Positions 1-12,296 of a stretch of DNA of 64,000 nucleotides are shown here, piece after piece. The DNA comes from Mytilus galloprovincialis (Eukaryota > Mollusca > Bivalvia > Mytilida > Mytilidae), in assembly GCF_965363235.1 (NCBI RefSeq), contig NC_134839.1, forward strand, positions 112,152,517 through 112,216,516, written 5' to 3'. The notes under the pieces are model-generated. The model did not search any database, had not been told where the DNA came from, and saw nothing but the letters and a program-made list of their open reading frames with translations. Positions within the stretch are counted from its first letter, which is position 1. Every line of letters starts with the position of its first letter. The position numbers were made by a program, and so were the translations under genes.

Positions 1-186
1 CTAGTCTATTGTTGAAAGAAAGTAAATACGTTAACCTTTAGGTATGACCATGTCTTTTGGTGTGGTTGCATTGTCATCTTTTTTATGCTAATCACTATCT
101 CCTTTTGTTCTTAATATTGTTTGACAGTATATTAAAACCTACATATAGTTGTGTACATTGTACATGTATTACTATTTTTGTTTTAG

Positions 187-334
187 TTTAATGAATGAGG
201 TTGTGCACACATCACCTACAATAGGAAGTAATGTTGAGGAGGTTGTGTGGAAAAATATTCACTTTTTAATGTGGGATATTGGTGGTCAAGAAAACCTGCG
301 TACCTCATGGAATTCTTACTACAGTAATGTTCAG
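187..334 (+). CDS. ARL5: ARL5 exon with switch I and switch II
   Basis: Acceptor TTTTAG ends at 186 and the donor GTAGGT begins at 335. It holds one base of a split Phe codon plus 49 codons. It carries the [17 protein letters not shown] stretch (switch I/interswitch) and [14 protein letters not shown] (switch II, with the Gly-Gly-Gln needed for hydrolysis). The next coding exon (708-791, 28 codons, [12 protein letters not shown]) starts in phase 0. Confidence 0.95.
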
Positions 335-3300
335 GTAGGTCAACAATATAATGGATAGGTGTACATGGTGTATAGATGTTAATATACATATAAATAATGA
401 AAAGATGTATTATTACATTTATTATGTATCACAATAAGCATTAATGTGCTTCCTTTTTTTAACAACAGATAAAATTGTATTGTCATTACATATGTCTTAC
501 TTTTTCACAAAAATAAAAATGTGATTTGGATAAGCTAAAATAACAATGTTTGCTTGGCAAAAAAAGTGATGAAAAAGAAATATGCTTGGTTGTTCCAGAT
601 ATGGAAGCATGATTTGAATTATTGTTAATCTAAGAAACTGAAAAAAAAATCAAATTAAAAGTATGGTTGTTAATATCTGAAGAATTGTTTTATTTTGTTA
701 ATTTCAGTATGTGATCATGGTTATTGATAGTACTGACAGAGAGAGATTATCTATTACCAAAGAAGAACTGTATAAAATGTTAAATAATGAGGTAAGGGTT
801 ATAGATGTTATAATAGTTGTTAAATCAAGCGGTTACTTCTTCCCTGCCCTGGTAACAAAAGAAAAACCTTTGAAATTGACTACTTTTGATAACTTATGTT
901 CTTTGTACTGAAGGAGGTTTCTAACATATGTACCTTAAGTTAACATAAGAAACTTTGGTAGAAGATGGTATTCTGCTTTTTCTGCTGTCATATTTATTTG
1001 ACTGCTCATCTTCCTCATCTCTGTCACTCTCTGCTGGTGCTTTGGTGTGTTCAGATGGTTCTAGTCATCACTTGATGTTTCAACCCTGTACCCTGTACCA
1101 TAACATCCTCTGGTTGATGGGTCAGTAGAGTTGGCCAAAGTTCTACTCAGCAGCACTAGGCTTACAGCTCAGATCATCTCGGCGATGCAATAACCAGCAA
1201 GAATAGATGAACATTCTGCTGCTTCCCGTAGTTGTCTGTCTGCTGTATTCATTGCCTGTAGCGTCCTCCATACTGACTGTGCAGGAAATCCTCTGCAGCC
1301 TACTTCTACTGCAAACAGAAGTGCTTTCCAACCTCTCTCTGGTCCGAGACCACAATTATATCGTAGTGCATTTCTTTTAGAACATAAATGAAAATTAAAA
1401 AAATCCCACCCGCGCTTTCTCAAAGAAACTTTTGGGACAAATTATATCAAAATTAAAGAAAACTTCATTGTCTCTAACTCAAAATATTGACAATTTTATC
1501 TTTAGGGCGTCTTGAAATCTTTTGACAGCTTCCGAAGTGCTATTTTTCAACCTTTTTCACCTGGACCAAATCACTGCTTTCCTTTAAAATTCTGGACCCA
1601 AATTTTTTTACAGTGTAATTTCACCCCCCTACTTGCAATTTGAGGCATTAAACATGGAGAAATAAATTTGAAAGCGGTATAAAAATGAATGGCAAGTACA
1701 TGTAACCCACTGTCAACACTAGGGACTATATTTGTGAACAACGAAAATCAAGGGACGACAATTGTGGTCTCGGACCTAACACATGTTGTCATCAGCTTTT
1801 TTATGCCCCATTTATGGACATTATGTTTTCTGGTCTGTGCATCCGTTTGTTCGTTCATTTGTGTGCTTTTCGTCTTTCCAGCTTCAGGTTCAAGTTTTTG
1901 GTCATGGTAGTTTTTAATGAAGTTGAAGTCCAATCAACTTGAAACTCAGTAAACATGATTCAATAACCTTTGAACCCTTCTACCAATGTAGGTAAAATTT
2001 GAATATGTTGGTACTGATGACAAAATAGAGGCCCATTTCACTATCAACTGTTTCCACACTTCTGTTCAGGAGTTATTATCCTTGATCTATTGGAAAATGG
2101 CACTTTAAAAAATGTTATGTTATTTCCAGGCAATCAATTATGACAAACTAGAGTAACTAGATCAAAGCTTTTACAGTGCTTATCCAGTGACCTTTGGGGT
2201 ATCACAATAGCAATGGCTCAAACAGTTAACCAAATTGCAGTTAGATTTCTTCTCCAACTAACTGATCAATTGGTAAAATATTTTAGCAGATTGCTCAAGT
2301 GAAATGTTGTTAGTATGAAGTGAGTGCTGTAAAATCAAAAGTAATACTTACCATCCAGATCCAGTTAGTTGATATCTTTGTCATTTGTTTCAAACACAAA
2401 AATGACTTACTATAATATGAGTCACTGAATAAGAAGGTCTAATTTTGACATGGAAACTTCTATCATAAATAGATTTTATAAATAAATAGTTTTGTAGATG
2501 TATATTTTATAGCTTTGTCTTCTAAAACAAAGTTATTGTGTAATTATGATTCGTATAATATTTTCTATACAAATTACTGATCTGCTGGCATTAAAGGGAA
2601 ATAATTTTTATTGAGTTATTGTACACTAAAAAATTAATCAATGATACCTGGCTTCTGATTTTTACAATTTCATTGTTTCTTTTCAAAACAGAGGATAAAA
2701 GTTTTATAATCATAAAAGTAATGTTACAAACAAATTAAATGAGGCAAGTTGATATTTGTCAGACAAAAATTGTGACAACATTTTGCTGATTTTCAGTAAT
2801 GTAAATTATTTCCCTTTAATGGTAGCAGATAAGTAATTGCTTTAGAAAAAAAAATCCAAATTACAATTATGCACTAACTTGTTGTTGGAAAACGGAGCTA
2901 TTAATTATAGACTTACAAAACAATGTTTTCAACTATTTATTTATAAAATCTATTTATGATAGAAGTTTCCATGTCAAAATTAGACCTTCTTATTCAGTGA
3001 CTCATATTATAGTAAGTCATTTTTGTGTTTGAAACAAATGACAAAGATATCAACTAACTGGATCTGGATGGTAAGTATTACTTTTGATTTTACAGCACTC
3101 ACTTCATACTAACAACATTTCACTTGAGCAATCTGCTAAAATATTTTACCAATTGATCAGTTAGTTGGAGAAGAAATCTAACTGCAATTTGGTTAACTGT
3201 TTGAGCCATTGCTATTGTGATACCCCAAAGGTCACTGGATAAGCACAGTAAAATTTTCATATTTTAATTTGTTAATGATGAAAAAAGTGGAAGTCACTTT

Positions 3301-6300
3301 GGATATTGATGATTTTAACTCTCATGGTTCTAGCTGGATTGAAACTAACGCTCTTAAAATTTTTGTGACACAATGATGGTCAATTTTGATGTTAACAGTT
3401 TTCAATTGTTTACGACCGCAAAAAGTCGTATATTGGTATGACGTTGGCGTCGTCCAAAGACACATTGGTTTTCCCACTTTAACTTTAGTATAAGTAAATA
3501 GAAATCTATGAAATTTAAATACAAGGTTTATGACCACAAAAGGAAGGTTGGGATTGATTTTGGGAGTTTTGGTCCCAACAGTTTAGGAATTAGGGGCCCA
3601 AATTAAACTTTGTTTGATTTCATCAAAAATTGAATAATTGGGGTTCTTTGATATGCCGAATCTAACAAAAATTGAATTCTTGGGGTTCTTTGGTATGCTG
3701 AATCTAAACATGTACTTAGATTTTTGATTATGGGCCCAGTTTTCAAGGTAATTCAAATCGGGGTCCAAAATTTAAAACTTTTTTGGATTTTAACCAAAAT
3801 TGAATTATTGGGGTTCTTTGATATGCTGAATCTAAACATGTACTTAGATTTTTGATTATGGGCCCAGTGTTCAAATTGGTCCAAATCGGGGTCCAAAATT
3901 AAACTTTGTTTGATTTCAACAAAAATTGAATTCTTGGGGTTCTTTGATATGCTGAATCTAACCATGTATGTAGATTTTGGATATTGGACCATAATAGGTA
4001 AATGTCCAATTTAAAAATTTTAAGTTTTCAGTTTAAGTTCTTTGACCACATTCATTTTGTGTCAGAAACCTATTTTGTGTCAACTATTTAATCACAATCC
4101 AAATTCAGAGCTGTATCAAGCTTGAATGTGTGTCCATACTTGCCCCAACTGTTCAGGGTTCAAACTCTGCGGTCGTATAAAGCTGCGCCCTGTGGAGCAT
4201 CTGGTTTCTGTTCTGGAGTTATGGTCCTTTATAATAAAGATGTAAGAAGGTATAGAATGTGGCTGCTGGCAGGTAAAGAAAAGTCTGAAAGCACCTTTCA
4301 ATAAATAAGTACAGAAAACCCAGTTATTATGAAGTATGTCAATTTGACATACTGTAAATTCAGAAATTAATGCGAGGTTTTTATTATTGCGAAAAATGCG
4401 ACTGAGTTGTAAACGCAATAATTTAAACTCGCATTTTGAAATATTTTATATGAATTTAACAGGATTTTTCTGAAAATCATAAAAATTAAAATCGCATTTA
4501 AGTCTAAAATGAAAATATCGCAATAATAAATGCACGCAATTTCTGAATTTACAGTATATTCTTCCTTGATTTATTTTTGGATGACAGAAACTTCCCATTA
4601 ATGATAGAAAGTTAATACATTCTACTTTTGGCATATGATTGATTCTTTTTAGCCATTTAAAAACATAGTGTATGTATTTTGTAAGTCTGCAGATCCTCTC
4701 AATCCTTCCAATAAAAATTATCAATAATATAAAAAAAAAAGATCAATTAATATATTTACTACCTAATAACTATAAATAATGAGCAGCGTAAGTAGTTTCT
4801 CTTACTATATTTATTAAATGTAATATAATTGAGGTTATATCTCAGACAAAGTTACATAACAATATTATATAAATATGGTTCACCTAGGACCTACATAGTA
4901 AGATATGTATATCCTAGGGTGTAAAATGTACATTCATGTATAATAATAATAACTTTCATGACCTCATTTATATCTATCCATCATTATATGGTGTGATCTT
5001 TACAGTAGATATAGGTCAATCGACCTTGACTAATCATGATTGATATCTGCTTCCTCACAATGTTTCCTCATCTATTTCAATCATTCTAAATATTTTAATT
5101 GCTTCAGGAAAAATGTTGAGCAACTTTAAAACAAATTTGTCATTTTACTAATTTTAAATGTAATACGATTTATACATCCTGAATTTGATTCATATAATCA
5201 ATAAACTTTCATGTTCCCTTATGACATTTACTTTAACCTTGTTAACATTGTAATACAACATTTTCAACCTTTACAAGTATAAAACATGTTAAACATGTCC
5301 AACAATGAAAGCAGTCGTTTAACATGACTGTACATATATGTACATGTAGGTGAAGTCAGATTGTTTTCACAGTTGTAAACACTTTAAAATACCAATTGCA
5401 CAATTGATTGTAGATTAAATACTACAATACCTTTGCTAAAAGTTTTTAAAATTTTGAACAGAAATATTTAAGCAATTAAGCACTAACAAATGAAAAGGAT
5501 TCTGTAACTTTAAGATGTAGTGTTAAAATATTGCAGACCCCGACAGTGTGGCCCATGAAATGATGTAAACTGTATATAGTTTCACATAGGGAGCAGTTAC
5601 CATGGGGAAAATCTTCTCAACCAGAATGTCCTGTTATTTTCTTGTTATTTATAATTATTATAGTGTAAAATTTAAATAAGCCTTTATCATTTTGGTTCAT
5701 CAAATACACTTTTTTTAAATTTGCCTTTCTAGGGGACTTTCAAACCCAAATTATGAAAGGAAAGATGCATAAACACCTTAATATGTCATTATATGGTACT
5801 GATTTTTAGTGGAAGAAGACGTCAAGTCTTCTGAAGACTTAAGGGGCTGACCATTGGCATTGAGTCTCCGTATGCCGCATTCATTTCGTGTATTACAATT
5901 TCAAAACAACTTAGATTCTTGACACCGATTTTTACACATGATTAGGCATCTGAATCATTTAATTTGTAAATTATGATTGTAAAACAATCACTATCGTAAA
6001 TATGACCCTTTTATTTATGTAAATTATTAGATTTCATCTCATCCACATGAACGTTATTTTGTTTACTTGTAACAGGATGTTTTAACTGTAGATATTTGTA
6101 TGACGCATGCGTGAATTTGGTATCGGGACAACTCGCCCTATTTACAAGTTCGCCCTTGAAGTTACGAATTTGCAATCCTGCAGACAAGAAGATTTTGTTT
6201 TTATATAAATAAAAAGGATATATAAAGTGTTGTCTTTATTCATGGTTTTCCTTTGTCATGTGAATTAGATGCCCTTCGTAACATACATGTGAACCTCCCG

Positions 6301-9300
6301 TTTAGGAGAAAAAACTCCCGTGTATGAAATTTTTCAGACCCCATATTTGATCATTTCTTACTACTGTACGGGTGTAATTGACACCTGTGTTAAATTTTAC
6401 CTGAACATCAAAGAAGATGTATAATTATATGGCTTCACTTGACAGCTTGGGTGTCAAACATACTGGTAATCAACGATGTTTACCTCCGGCTAACTGCCGT
6501 TGTGTTATCAAAATGATGTGTATTGGGAATATTGAAATACTTTTTTGTTACTTCCCTTTGTTTTATCCTGTTTTCAGTTATTTTGCTTTTAAAAATGTAA
6601 ATAGTTAAAAGACTATAAATGATTAATATTTTAATCAAATAATCATAAAAGGATGTTGATTAAATGAATTTAAATGATTTTGGACAAATAAAAAAATTAA
6701 AATTTATAAATTATTTTAGCAATCTAGACCTCCTTTCAAGGATTAAATTTTGTTTACAACAGAATGTTTTTTTTTAATAAATTTACGATGTTGCAAATAC
6801 ACATGTGGAGCTTAATTCTTTCTTATTTGTCTATACATTTACAAATGATAAGGAGATGAAGACATGAACAAAAATATATACAGATAAGATATATAAATAT
6901 AATGATTCATTTGCTAGCAGTGAACAATCATTTGTTAAAAACAAAACAAAACAAAACAAGAAACAGATTCTTCTTATTATTTTATTTTATTCAAATAGAG
7001 AGGCAATAATGGAACTATAAACATTACAATTTGATGGAAATTTGAAGAAAAAACACAATTTCTACATCATTTGGTTACATTTATGACAAAATTTATGTCA
7101 ATAAAAAAACATGATGTTTTGACCATTCAGTACTTAACCCTTTCCTCCATAATGACACTTTTTGACGCCACCCCCTTTACTCCATAATGACGCCTTTTGA
7201 CGCCTGTGTAGTACCTCAGTTGAAACACTTTGACTTCAAAGTGTCTGCAGTAGACTCAATAAAATTTGTATCCAATATGAAAAGGAATATCATAGGAATA
7301 TTCTACTTAAATTTATTTAATGAAATATTTGTTTTTTGCAATGCATTTTAATACTTTAAAGCCTATTTTCAGCATTTTATTGAAAAATTCTATTTTGTGT
7401 TCATTTTTGGAAAGATTAGAACTTGTTCTAAATCTTTACTTAGGCACCACCCTCCCTAACAACAGGACAGGTTAGCTACTGTTACTAAATGTATTCACAC
7501 TAAAATATAGTTCCCTATAGTTCTCATGTATGTGCACATAATACACAAATAAACTGAAAAAAACTGGGTATATTATTGGAGCAGTTCATTCAAGGATGTA
7601 TGTCATTAATGTGTGTTGATGTGCAGGCTTTTTTAAAAATATTTTGATTAGGTAAGTGGGTATTGATTCAACTAGTATGATTGACAACTGTCATTATCAC
7701 TAAACAATCAGAGACAAGGTGGACTTTTAATTACAATGCCCCACCTCCTAAACTGCCAATCAAATTGGCCACATTACCTATCTACATCAGTCTTACATAA
7801 TTGTACAGACCACTCCAATATGCATCTAATTCTTAATACACAAGTATTTGACCTCATAATTGATTACACAAATGTGTGTATTATTTGTTTGATATTTATA
7901 AGGATGATAGATTTATTTATTGCCAATTACTTTTGATCTACATTACATAAAGTAATTCTGTAAATTATATCTGAAAGATAAATGACTAATGAATTAGCAA
8001 GATTTATAAAAAATGAAATATGAATATAAATATGAATATATAAAAGGTATTCAAGTATGGCCTATAATTTACTTGATAAATTTCCAATAATCATCTGTAA
8101 TTAATCGACAATTTAGATTAGTTCACTTTTTTATCAGGAATTGGCTTGAAACAGTTTTAAAATTTATAAACTTCTAATTTAAAAAAAACATTGTTTATTA
8201 GTTTATTTCCCATCAATCATTATGTCTATTTTTGTCATTTGAATTTTTATTAGAAGTAAATATATATTTTTGCAATCAAGAAAGAATCCACATTTCAATA
8301 ACATTAGTTTTTTAATTAGTTTACGTTGAAAAATAAAATTGAAAATGCCCTGTGTTGAAAAATACATTAAAATTTGATCAAAAGGTACTCTAAAACCTTT
8401 TAATTTTCATTGCCATATAACCTCTGTTTCAACTTACAAAATACCCCAAAACAACATTTTTAGATTATTTTTGTTGGCACTTTAACGCTTTTAGCTGTTG
8501 GTCTAAATTTATGTCTTACAAGGATATTTGGTAACATTTACTAGAAGAATTTTTGCATTTTTTTGTTTTTTTGAAACATGTTCAGAACCGGCAACATAAT
8601 TTCGATTAGATATAAACTGCAGTTTAAATAAAATTGTGCAAATTTAGAGACCCATATTATTTAATTTGAGCTAATTTTATCCTCATACTGGAAAAGCAAG
8701 TTTCCTTCTAAAGACCTGCTGTAAATGCAATTTTCAGCAATAGTGCTTTATAAATGTTCATTTTTCCCCACCATACTTTAATATGAAATAATTCAAACTA
8801 CTGTTCTAATCTTTCCATGAGTGATATCCATCACTTTGATTTACAGTTGGTTGTGATGATCTTCCAGTTAGGTTACCCTCATTTGGAGTGTTGTTCCCAA
8901 CCTGTTAAAGGTCCATCTTTGTGCATAATTCAAAATTGGAAATTTCAACAAGCATCTAATATTCTTAATCTGGAAAATAAACCCTGGTCTGCTAGCTTCA
9001 TGTATATTTTTTCTACCGATTTAATATATAACTAGAATCATGCAAACAGACTTAAGGAAAAGGCATGTAAGTTCATCATACAAATATGACACTTTTTCTA
9101 GACAATCCAGATCTTGCAAAATACGTCGCTAAAAATTGTAACCTTTAAAATTGTTGTGCAGTAAAAACCCATATGGGAACTTTCAAAAGTTGGCAGGTAT
9201 GTAACAAGTCTTACTATTTTTATGCTCCATTTATGGGCAATATGTTTTCTAGTCTGTCCGTCCGTCCTGCTTCTGGTTATAAAGTTTATGGTCGAGGTAG

Positions 9301-12296
9301 TTTTTGATGAAGTTGAAATTCAATCAACTTGAAACTTAGTACACATGTGTTCCTCTTGATATGATCTTCTTAATTACTGCCAAATTAAAGATTTTACCTA
9401 ATTTTCATAGTCAACTGAACATAGAAAATGATTGTACGGATGGGAAATCCATGTACTTATGACCTTTTCTTGTTTGAAGAAAAAAAATACATTTTAACGA
9501 TAATGGAACAAAGCAGCCTGGGTAAGTGGGGCTGCTTTTATGGTAATTCAAGTTAACTTTTATTCACCTTCTTCCACTTCAGAGCTATCAGCTCTTTGAT
9601 TTGTTTTAAACATATCAAGATTATATCGTTTCCAGGGCCGGATTAAGCCATTCTTTAAAGTGGGGTTCCCAATCCAGGAGAAAGGGGGGTTCCAACTATA
9701 TCTCCCCATTCAAATGCATTGATTGTCCCCAAAATAGGGGGGGAGGTAAGGGGTTGCAACCCCAGAACCCACTGGATCTGCCAACAGTTTTCATTCATTA
9801 AGATTTATTTATATGCCTCACTCACAGCTATGCATGATAATATACCAAGAGCAGGTTGTCTGAGTGTGAAACAGATGTCAATATGTCAAATAATGTAGAT
9901 CAAAAATATAAATCAATAATTTGGGTAACATTTATATTATACAAACTGTTGCTGCTTTACCTAACAGTAGTTTAGGTCTTACATTTATATAAAGTCCTTA
10001 CTCAGCTGTAAATAATGTGAACATTCATAGGTAATATTATATATACTGGTTTAATCTTTAGCTTTGTGTGTCCAGTTTATCCCTTTGGTCCACATGTTGC
10101 TACATTGTCCTAATTACATAAGTGACCACTATAATGTGTCTACTTATTGACATACTGTACAGGTGAGAGGATCATTATGTGATGTATTACATAGGTTATA
10201 ATGAGGAACTACAAAGATTATAATGATGTATCACATAGATTATATTGCCACATTACATAGATCATAATGATGGCCTGAACAAAAAATGAGGTGATAATTT
10301 TTAAAATACATGTAGATTACTCAGAATTCTTTATCTGACAAATAGCAAATATATATTTTGTTAGCACACAATTGAATTTAACCTTTTGGTATGATCTAGT
10401 GATTTATTGATTATTTAAGAGAAGGGACTACAGGGTCAATACAGCTGTTAGTAGACTATCAGTACAACCTGTCAAATAGCCAATACTTTCTGTGGTGGTT
10501 TGATTCATTTTGTCTATTAATTTGAAGTTTATGACATGAATTATATAACTGTAATTAAACTAATGATGTAACTGAAGTTAAAGTCATCCTTTCATAAATT
10601 TTATTACCCCATATGATAACATTTGTTTGTTGGTTGACCATTATGAAATATCTGTTTCACAAATGAGGAAGGATGATTTCCAAAATTTGTCATAACCAAA
10701 ATCCTGTCCTCTTCCTCTATTGTGACCTACCAAATTAGACTGATCTCTAGGTTTATACTTACATGAGCAACATGACAGGTGATACATCTTGATTAGGATC
10801 TGCCTACACTTCAGGGGCACCTGAGATCACCCCTGGGTTTTGGTTGAGCTTCTGTTGCTCACTCTTATATTTTCTTTGTTATGTTTTGTTGGTATAAGTT
10901 CGTTTTTGACTATCCCTTTTGTATTTTCTGCCTCTCTTTCCCAAGGCAATAAAACTTTTGCCATTGGAATTAGTATCATAATTCTTACTGTTTATCAGTA
11001 TTTTATTCTATATATCAGTAATTCTTATTGGAGTTTAAATGACAGGAAATACTAAAAGAATAATGTTTTTTTTATTTTTCAGGACTTAAGAAAATCTGCA
11101 GTATTAGTTTATGCTAATAAACAAGATATCAAAGGTTCCATGTCTTCAGCAGAAATATCTCAGCATCTCAACTTAACATCAATCAAAGATCATCCCTGGC
11201 ATATACAGGCTTGTTGTGCTCTCACAGGGGAAGGGTAAGATCAGTTATGTGTGTGTGTTATATATTGTCAATATCAGTTCTATGGTCATCCCTGGCATAT
11301 ACAAGCTTGTTGTGCTCTCACAGGGGAAGGGTAAGATCAGTTATGTGTGTGTGTTATATATTGTCAATATCAGTTCAAAGATCATCCCTGGCATATACAA
11401 GCTTGCTTTGCTCTCACAGGGGAAGGGTAAGATCAGTTATGTCTGTGTGTTATATATTGTCAATATCAGTTCAAAGATCATCCCTGGCATATACAAGCTT
11501 GCTTTGCTCTCACAGGGGAAGGGTAAGATCAGTTATATGTGGATTATATATACCGGTAGTGTCAAATCAGCTGACATTTCAATCAAAGATCATCCCTGGC
11601 ATATACAGGCTTGTTGTGCTCTTTAAGGGGAAGGGTAAGATCAGTTATATATATTATAAATGTATATATTGTTAATATCAGCTGCAAATTATTTATGTCT
11701 CTTGGACTATATATATGTAAGGATGTTAAGCCTTAAGATGACCTAACAATTTTCCTATATGCTGTGCCAAGTGTAACTTGTATGAAGAAAACAAGTTTTG
11801 GGTTGTATGCACAAGTACTCCCATAGCATACATACAATTTTTGAAACTGCAAAGCCTGGTAAAGTTTTTTTGTAAGACTAATATTCATATAAAATAGTTT
11901 ATATTGTTGTCTGGTCTATGGTCGGCTTGTTGTCTCTTTGACACATTCCCCATTTCCATTCTCAATTTTAAGTTGTAATGAAAATATATTTATTCACTTG
12001 CTTGACCATCCAAAAACAAAATTAATATATGTGTTATACTTAGGCTCAAGTCTCCTTTAAAATAGAAATATGGCCTTGTGATGCTTTACTATATGTTTAA
12101 AAATAGAGATAAAACATCTGTCTTTTCAATAGCAATACATATAAGCTTAAAATTCTAAAATGTGCTAGTTAACAATTGTTAATTTATGACTTTTACTAAC
12201 CAAAGGACATGTTTATTGAAATATGTGATTTTTTTCTCCATTTTCAGATTATACCAAGGATTGGAATGGATAACAAATCAACTCAAAAGACGGTGA
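187..12296 (+). CDS. ARL5: ARL5-type ADP-ribosylation factor-like GTPase, 3' four exons
   Basis: Small Arf-family GTPase that acts on trans-Golgi/endosome membranes; in other animals ARL5 recruits the GARP tether. Coding exons seen: 187-334, 708-791, 11083-11234 and 12248-12296, all with GT-AG borders and matching phases. They encode about 143 C-terminal residues; the family is about 179 aa, so the first ~36 (N-terminal amphipathic helix and P-loop) lie left of the window. Visible motifs are the effector-side stretch [11 protein letters not shown], the switch II motif [11 protein letters not shown] for guanine specificity, and a CALTGEG-type G5 region. The first exon seen starts with the last base of a Phe codon, as expected for the QFLMNE stretch of ARL5. 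The protein ends LKRR before TGA at 12294. The residues match ARL5A/B closely and better than ARF or ARL1. The choice between ARL5A and ARL5B is not meaningful in a mollusc. Confidence 0.95.
335..707. other. ARL5 intron, no recognised content
   Basis: 373-bp AT-rich intron between two ARL5 coding exons. Only the splice sites are recognisable. Confidence 0.7.
1160..1425 (-). mobile_element. Remnant of a retroelement-associated coding region
   Basis: On the - strand this stretch encodes a sequence with the cores [20 protein letters not shown] and LREAAECSS. That resembles the tail region found after reverse transcriptases in many invertebrate retroelements, with the common Gly-Trp ... Val-Glu-Val-Gly-x-Arg-Gly pattern. 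It is an isolated, decayed fragment inside an ARL5 intron with no complete element around it. The family assignment is from memory and weak. Confidence 0.4.
1795..2130 (+). repeat. Dispersed repeat, GTCYGTCCGT family, copy 1
   Basis: Begins with a TTTTTATGCCCCATTTATGG-like stretch, followed by TTCTGGTCTGT and AGTTTTTAATGAAGTTGAAG. Related copies lie at 9215-9470 (+) and 27330-27610 (-), with weaker pieces near 16560-16790 and 24990-25095. It has no clear ends or coding capacity. It is a mussel-type interspersed repeat of unknown class. Confidence 0.6.
2168..3254. repeat. Long inverted repeat (fold-back), ~1.1 kb
   Basis: The left arm (about 2168-2490) and right arm (about 2930-3254) are near-identical reverse complements over about 320 bp. 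The outer ends read TTTTACAGTGCTTATCCAG and its complement. The inner 440 bp also pair, less well: for example ATTAAAGGGAAATAATTT near 2590 pairs with AAATTATTTCCCTTTAAT near 2800. It lies inside the ARL5 10-kb intron on the same primary transcript, so it would fold into a long hairpin. No ORF or target duplication was recognised. Confidence 0.85.
3409..4206 (+). mobile_element. TACGACCGCA-ended element, short copy
   Basis: It starts with TTTACGACCGC and ends with CTGCGGTCGTATAAAGC, giving short inverted ends. Inside are modules with a TTGGGGTTCTTTGATATGC core that repeat every 120-160 bp. A longer copy lies at 43880-45900 with the same ends and the same tail (GTTCAGGGTTCAA..., GGAGCATCTGG). 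No transposase is visible; it is a non-autonomous element. Confidence 0.65.
4350..4556. mobile_element. TA-flanked MITE, 207 bp
   Basis: Terminal inverted repeats of at least 18 bp begin TACTGTAAATTCAGAAATT and end with the complement. They are followed inward by GCG-rich halves that also pair. TA dinucleotides lie at both edges, which fits a Tc1/mariner-type target duplication. A second copy with an expanded centre is at 53840-54385. Confidence 0.8.
4557..9200. other. AT-rich intron, no gene recognised
   Basis: Inside the ARL5 long intron. Only minor structure was seen: a 17-bp near-palindrome AAGTCTTCTGAAGACTT near 5825, and two copies of a CTCCATAATGACRCYTTTTGACGCC-like stretch near 7145-7205 followed by a short hairpin (ACACTTTGACTTCAAAGTGT). 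No coding signal beyond chance short open frames. Confidence 0.5.
9215..9470 (+). repeat. Dispersed repeat, GTCYGTCCGT family, copy 2
   Basis: Same family as 1795-2130. It shares TTTTTATG-CC-CATTTATGG, TCTGTCCGTCCGTCC, GAGGTAGTTTTTGATGAAG and a following stretch that describes the same consensus as the - strand copy at 27330-27610. Confidence 0.6.
9640..9790. repeat. Short G/C-rich interspersed repeat
   Basis: Local GC island in AT-rich intron: GGGCCGGATTAAGCC..., runs of G, and an ending CCACTGGATCTGCC. It resembles the inverted-repeat insertion at 30219-30347. Non-coding. Confidence 0.4.
10160..10290. repeat. Degenerate short tandem repeat
   Basis: Four or five imperfect copies of a ~30-bp unit with the core TTACATAGATTATAATGATG in the ARL5 intron. 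Confidence 0.45.
10795..10960 (+). repeat. Dispersed repeat also found at 20030-20270
   Basis: Shares AGGATCTGC-TAC, CACCTGA-ATCACCCCT and GTTTTTGGTTG-G-TT with the copy at 20030-20270, followed by a stretch about TTATGTTTTGTTGGT. Interspersed repeat; the open frame here is not a gene. Confidence 0.55.
11083..11234 (+). CDS. ARL5: ARL5 exon with NKQD motif
   Basis: The acceptor TTTTTCAG ends at 11082 and the donor GTAAGA starts at 11235. It encodes [15 protein letters not shown], then the [19 protein letters not shown] stretch, ending two bases into a Gly codon that is completed by the first base of the last exon (12248-12296). The 3' third of this exon, with its donor, is copied in tandem downstream in the intron (see the repeat at 11191-11640). 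Using a downstream donor instead would bring a TAA into frame directly after the first donor. Confidence 0.94.
11191..11640 (+). repeat. Tandem repeat copying an ARL5 exon end and its donor
   Basis: Five copies start at 11191, 11287, 11383, 11479 and 11591 (period 96, 96, 96, 112 bp). The first copy is the true end of the ARL5 exon (CATCCCTGGCATATACA... AGGGGAAG|GGTAAGA). Each later copy repeats the last ~46 exon bases, the GTAAGA donor and ~50 bp of intron. The copies differ at only a few positions. All five keep a GGGTAAGA donor-like site. Confidence 0.9.

Noticed and set aside
2698-3992. Short frames with repeated [11 protein letters not shown]-type residues near 3583-3992 and 44959-45186
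   Set aside because: They come from the modular repeat of the TACGACCGCA-ended element read in reverse.
11211-11675. Open frames of 136 and 154 codons with a repeating protein sequence
   Set aside because: They are out of frame with ARL5 and arise because the 96-bp repeat is a multiple of three; no start context or domain.
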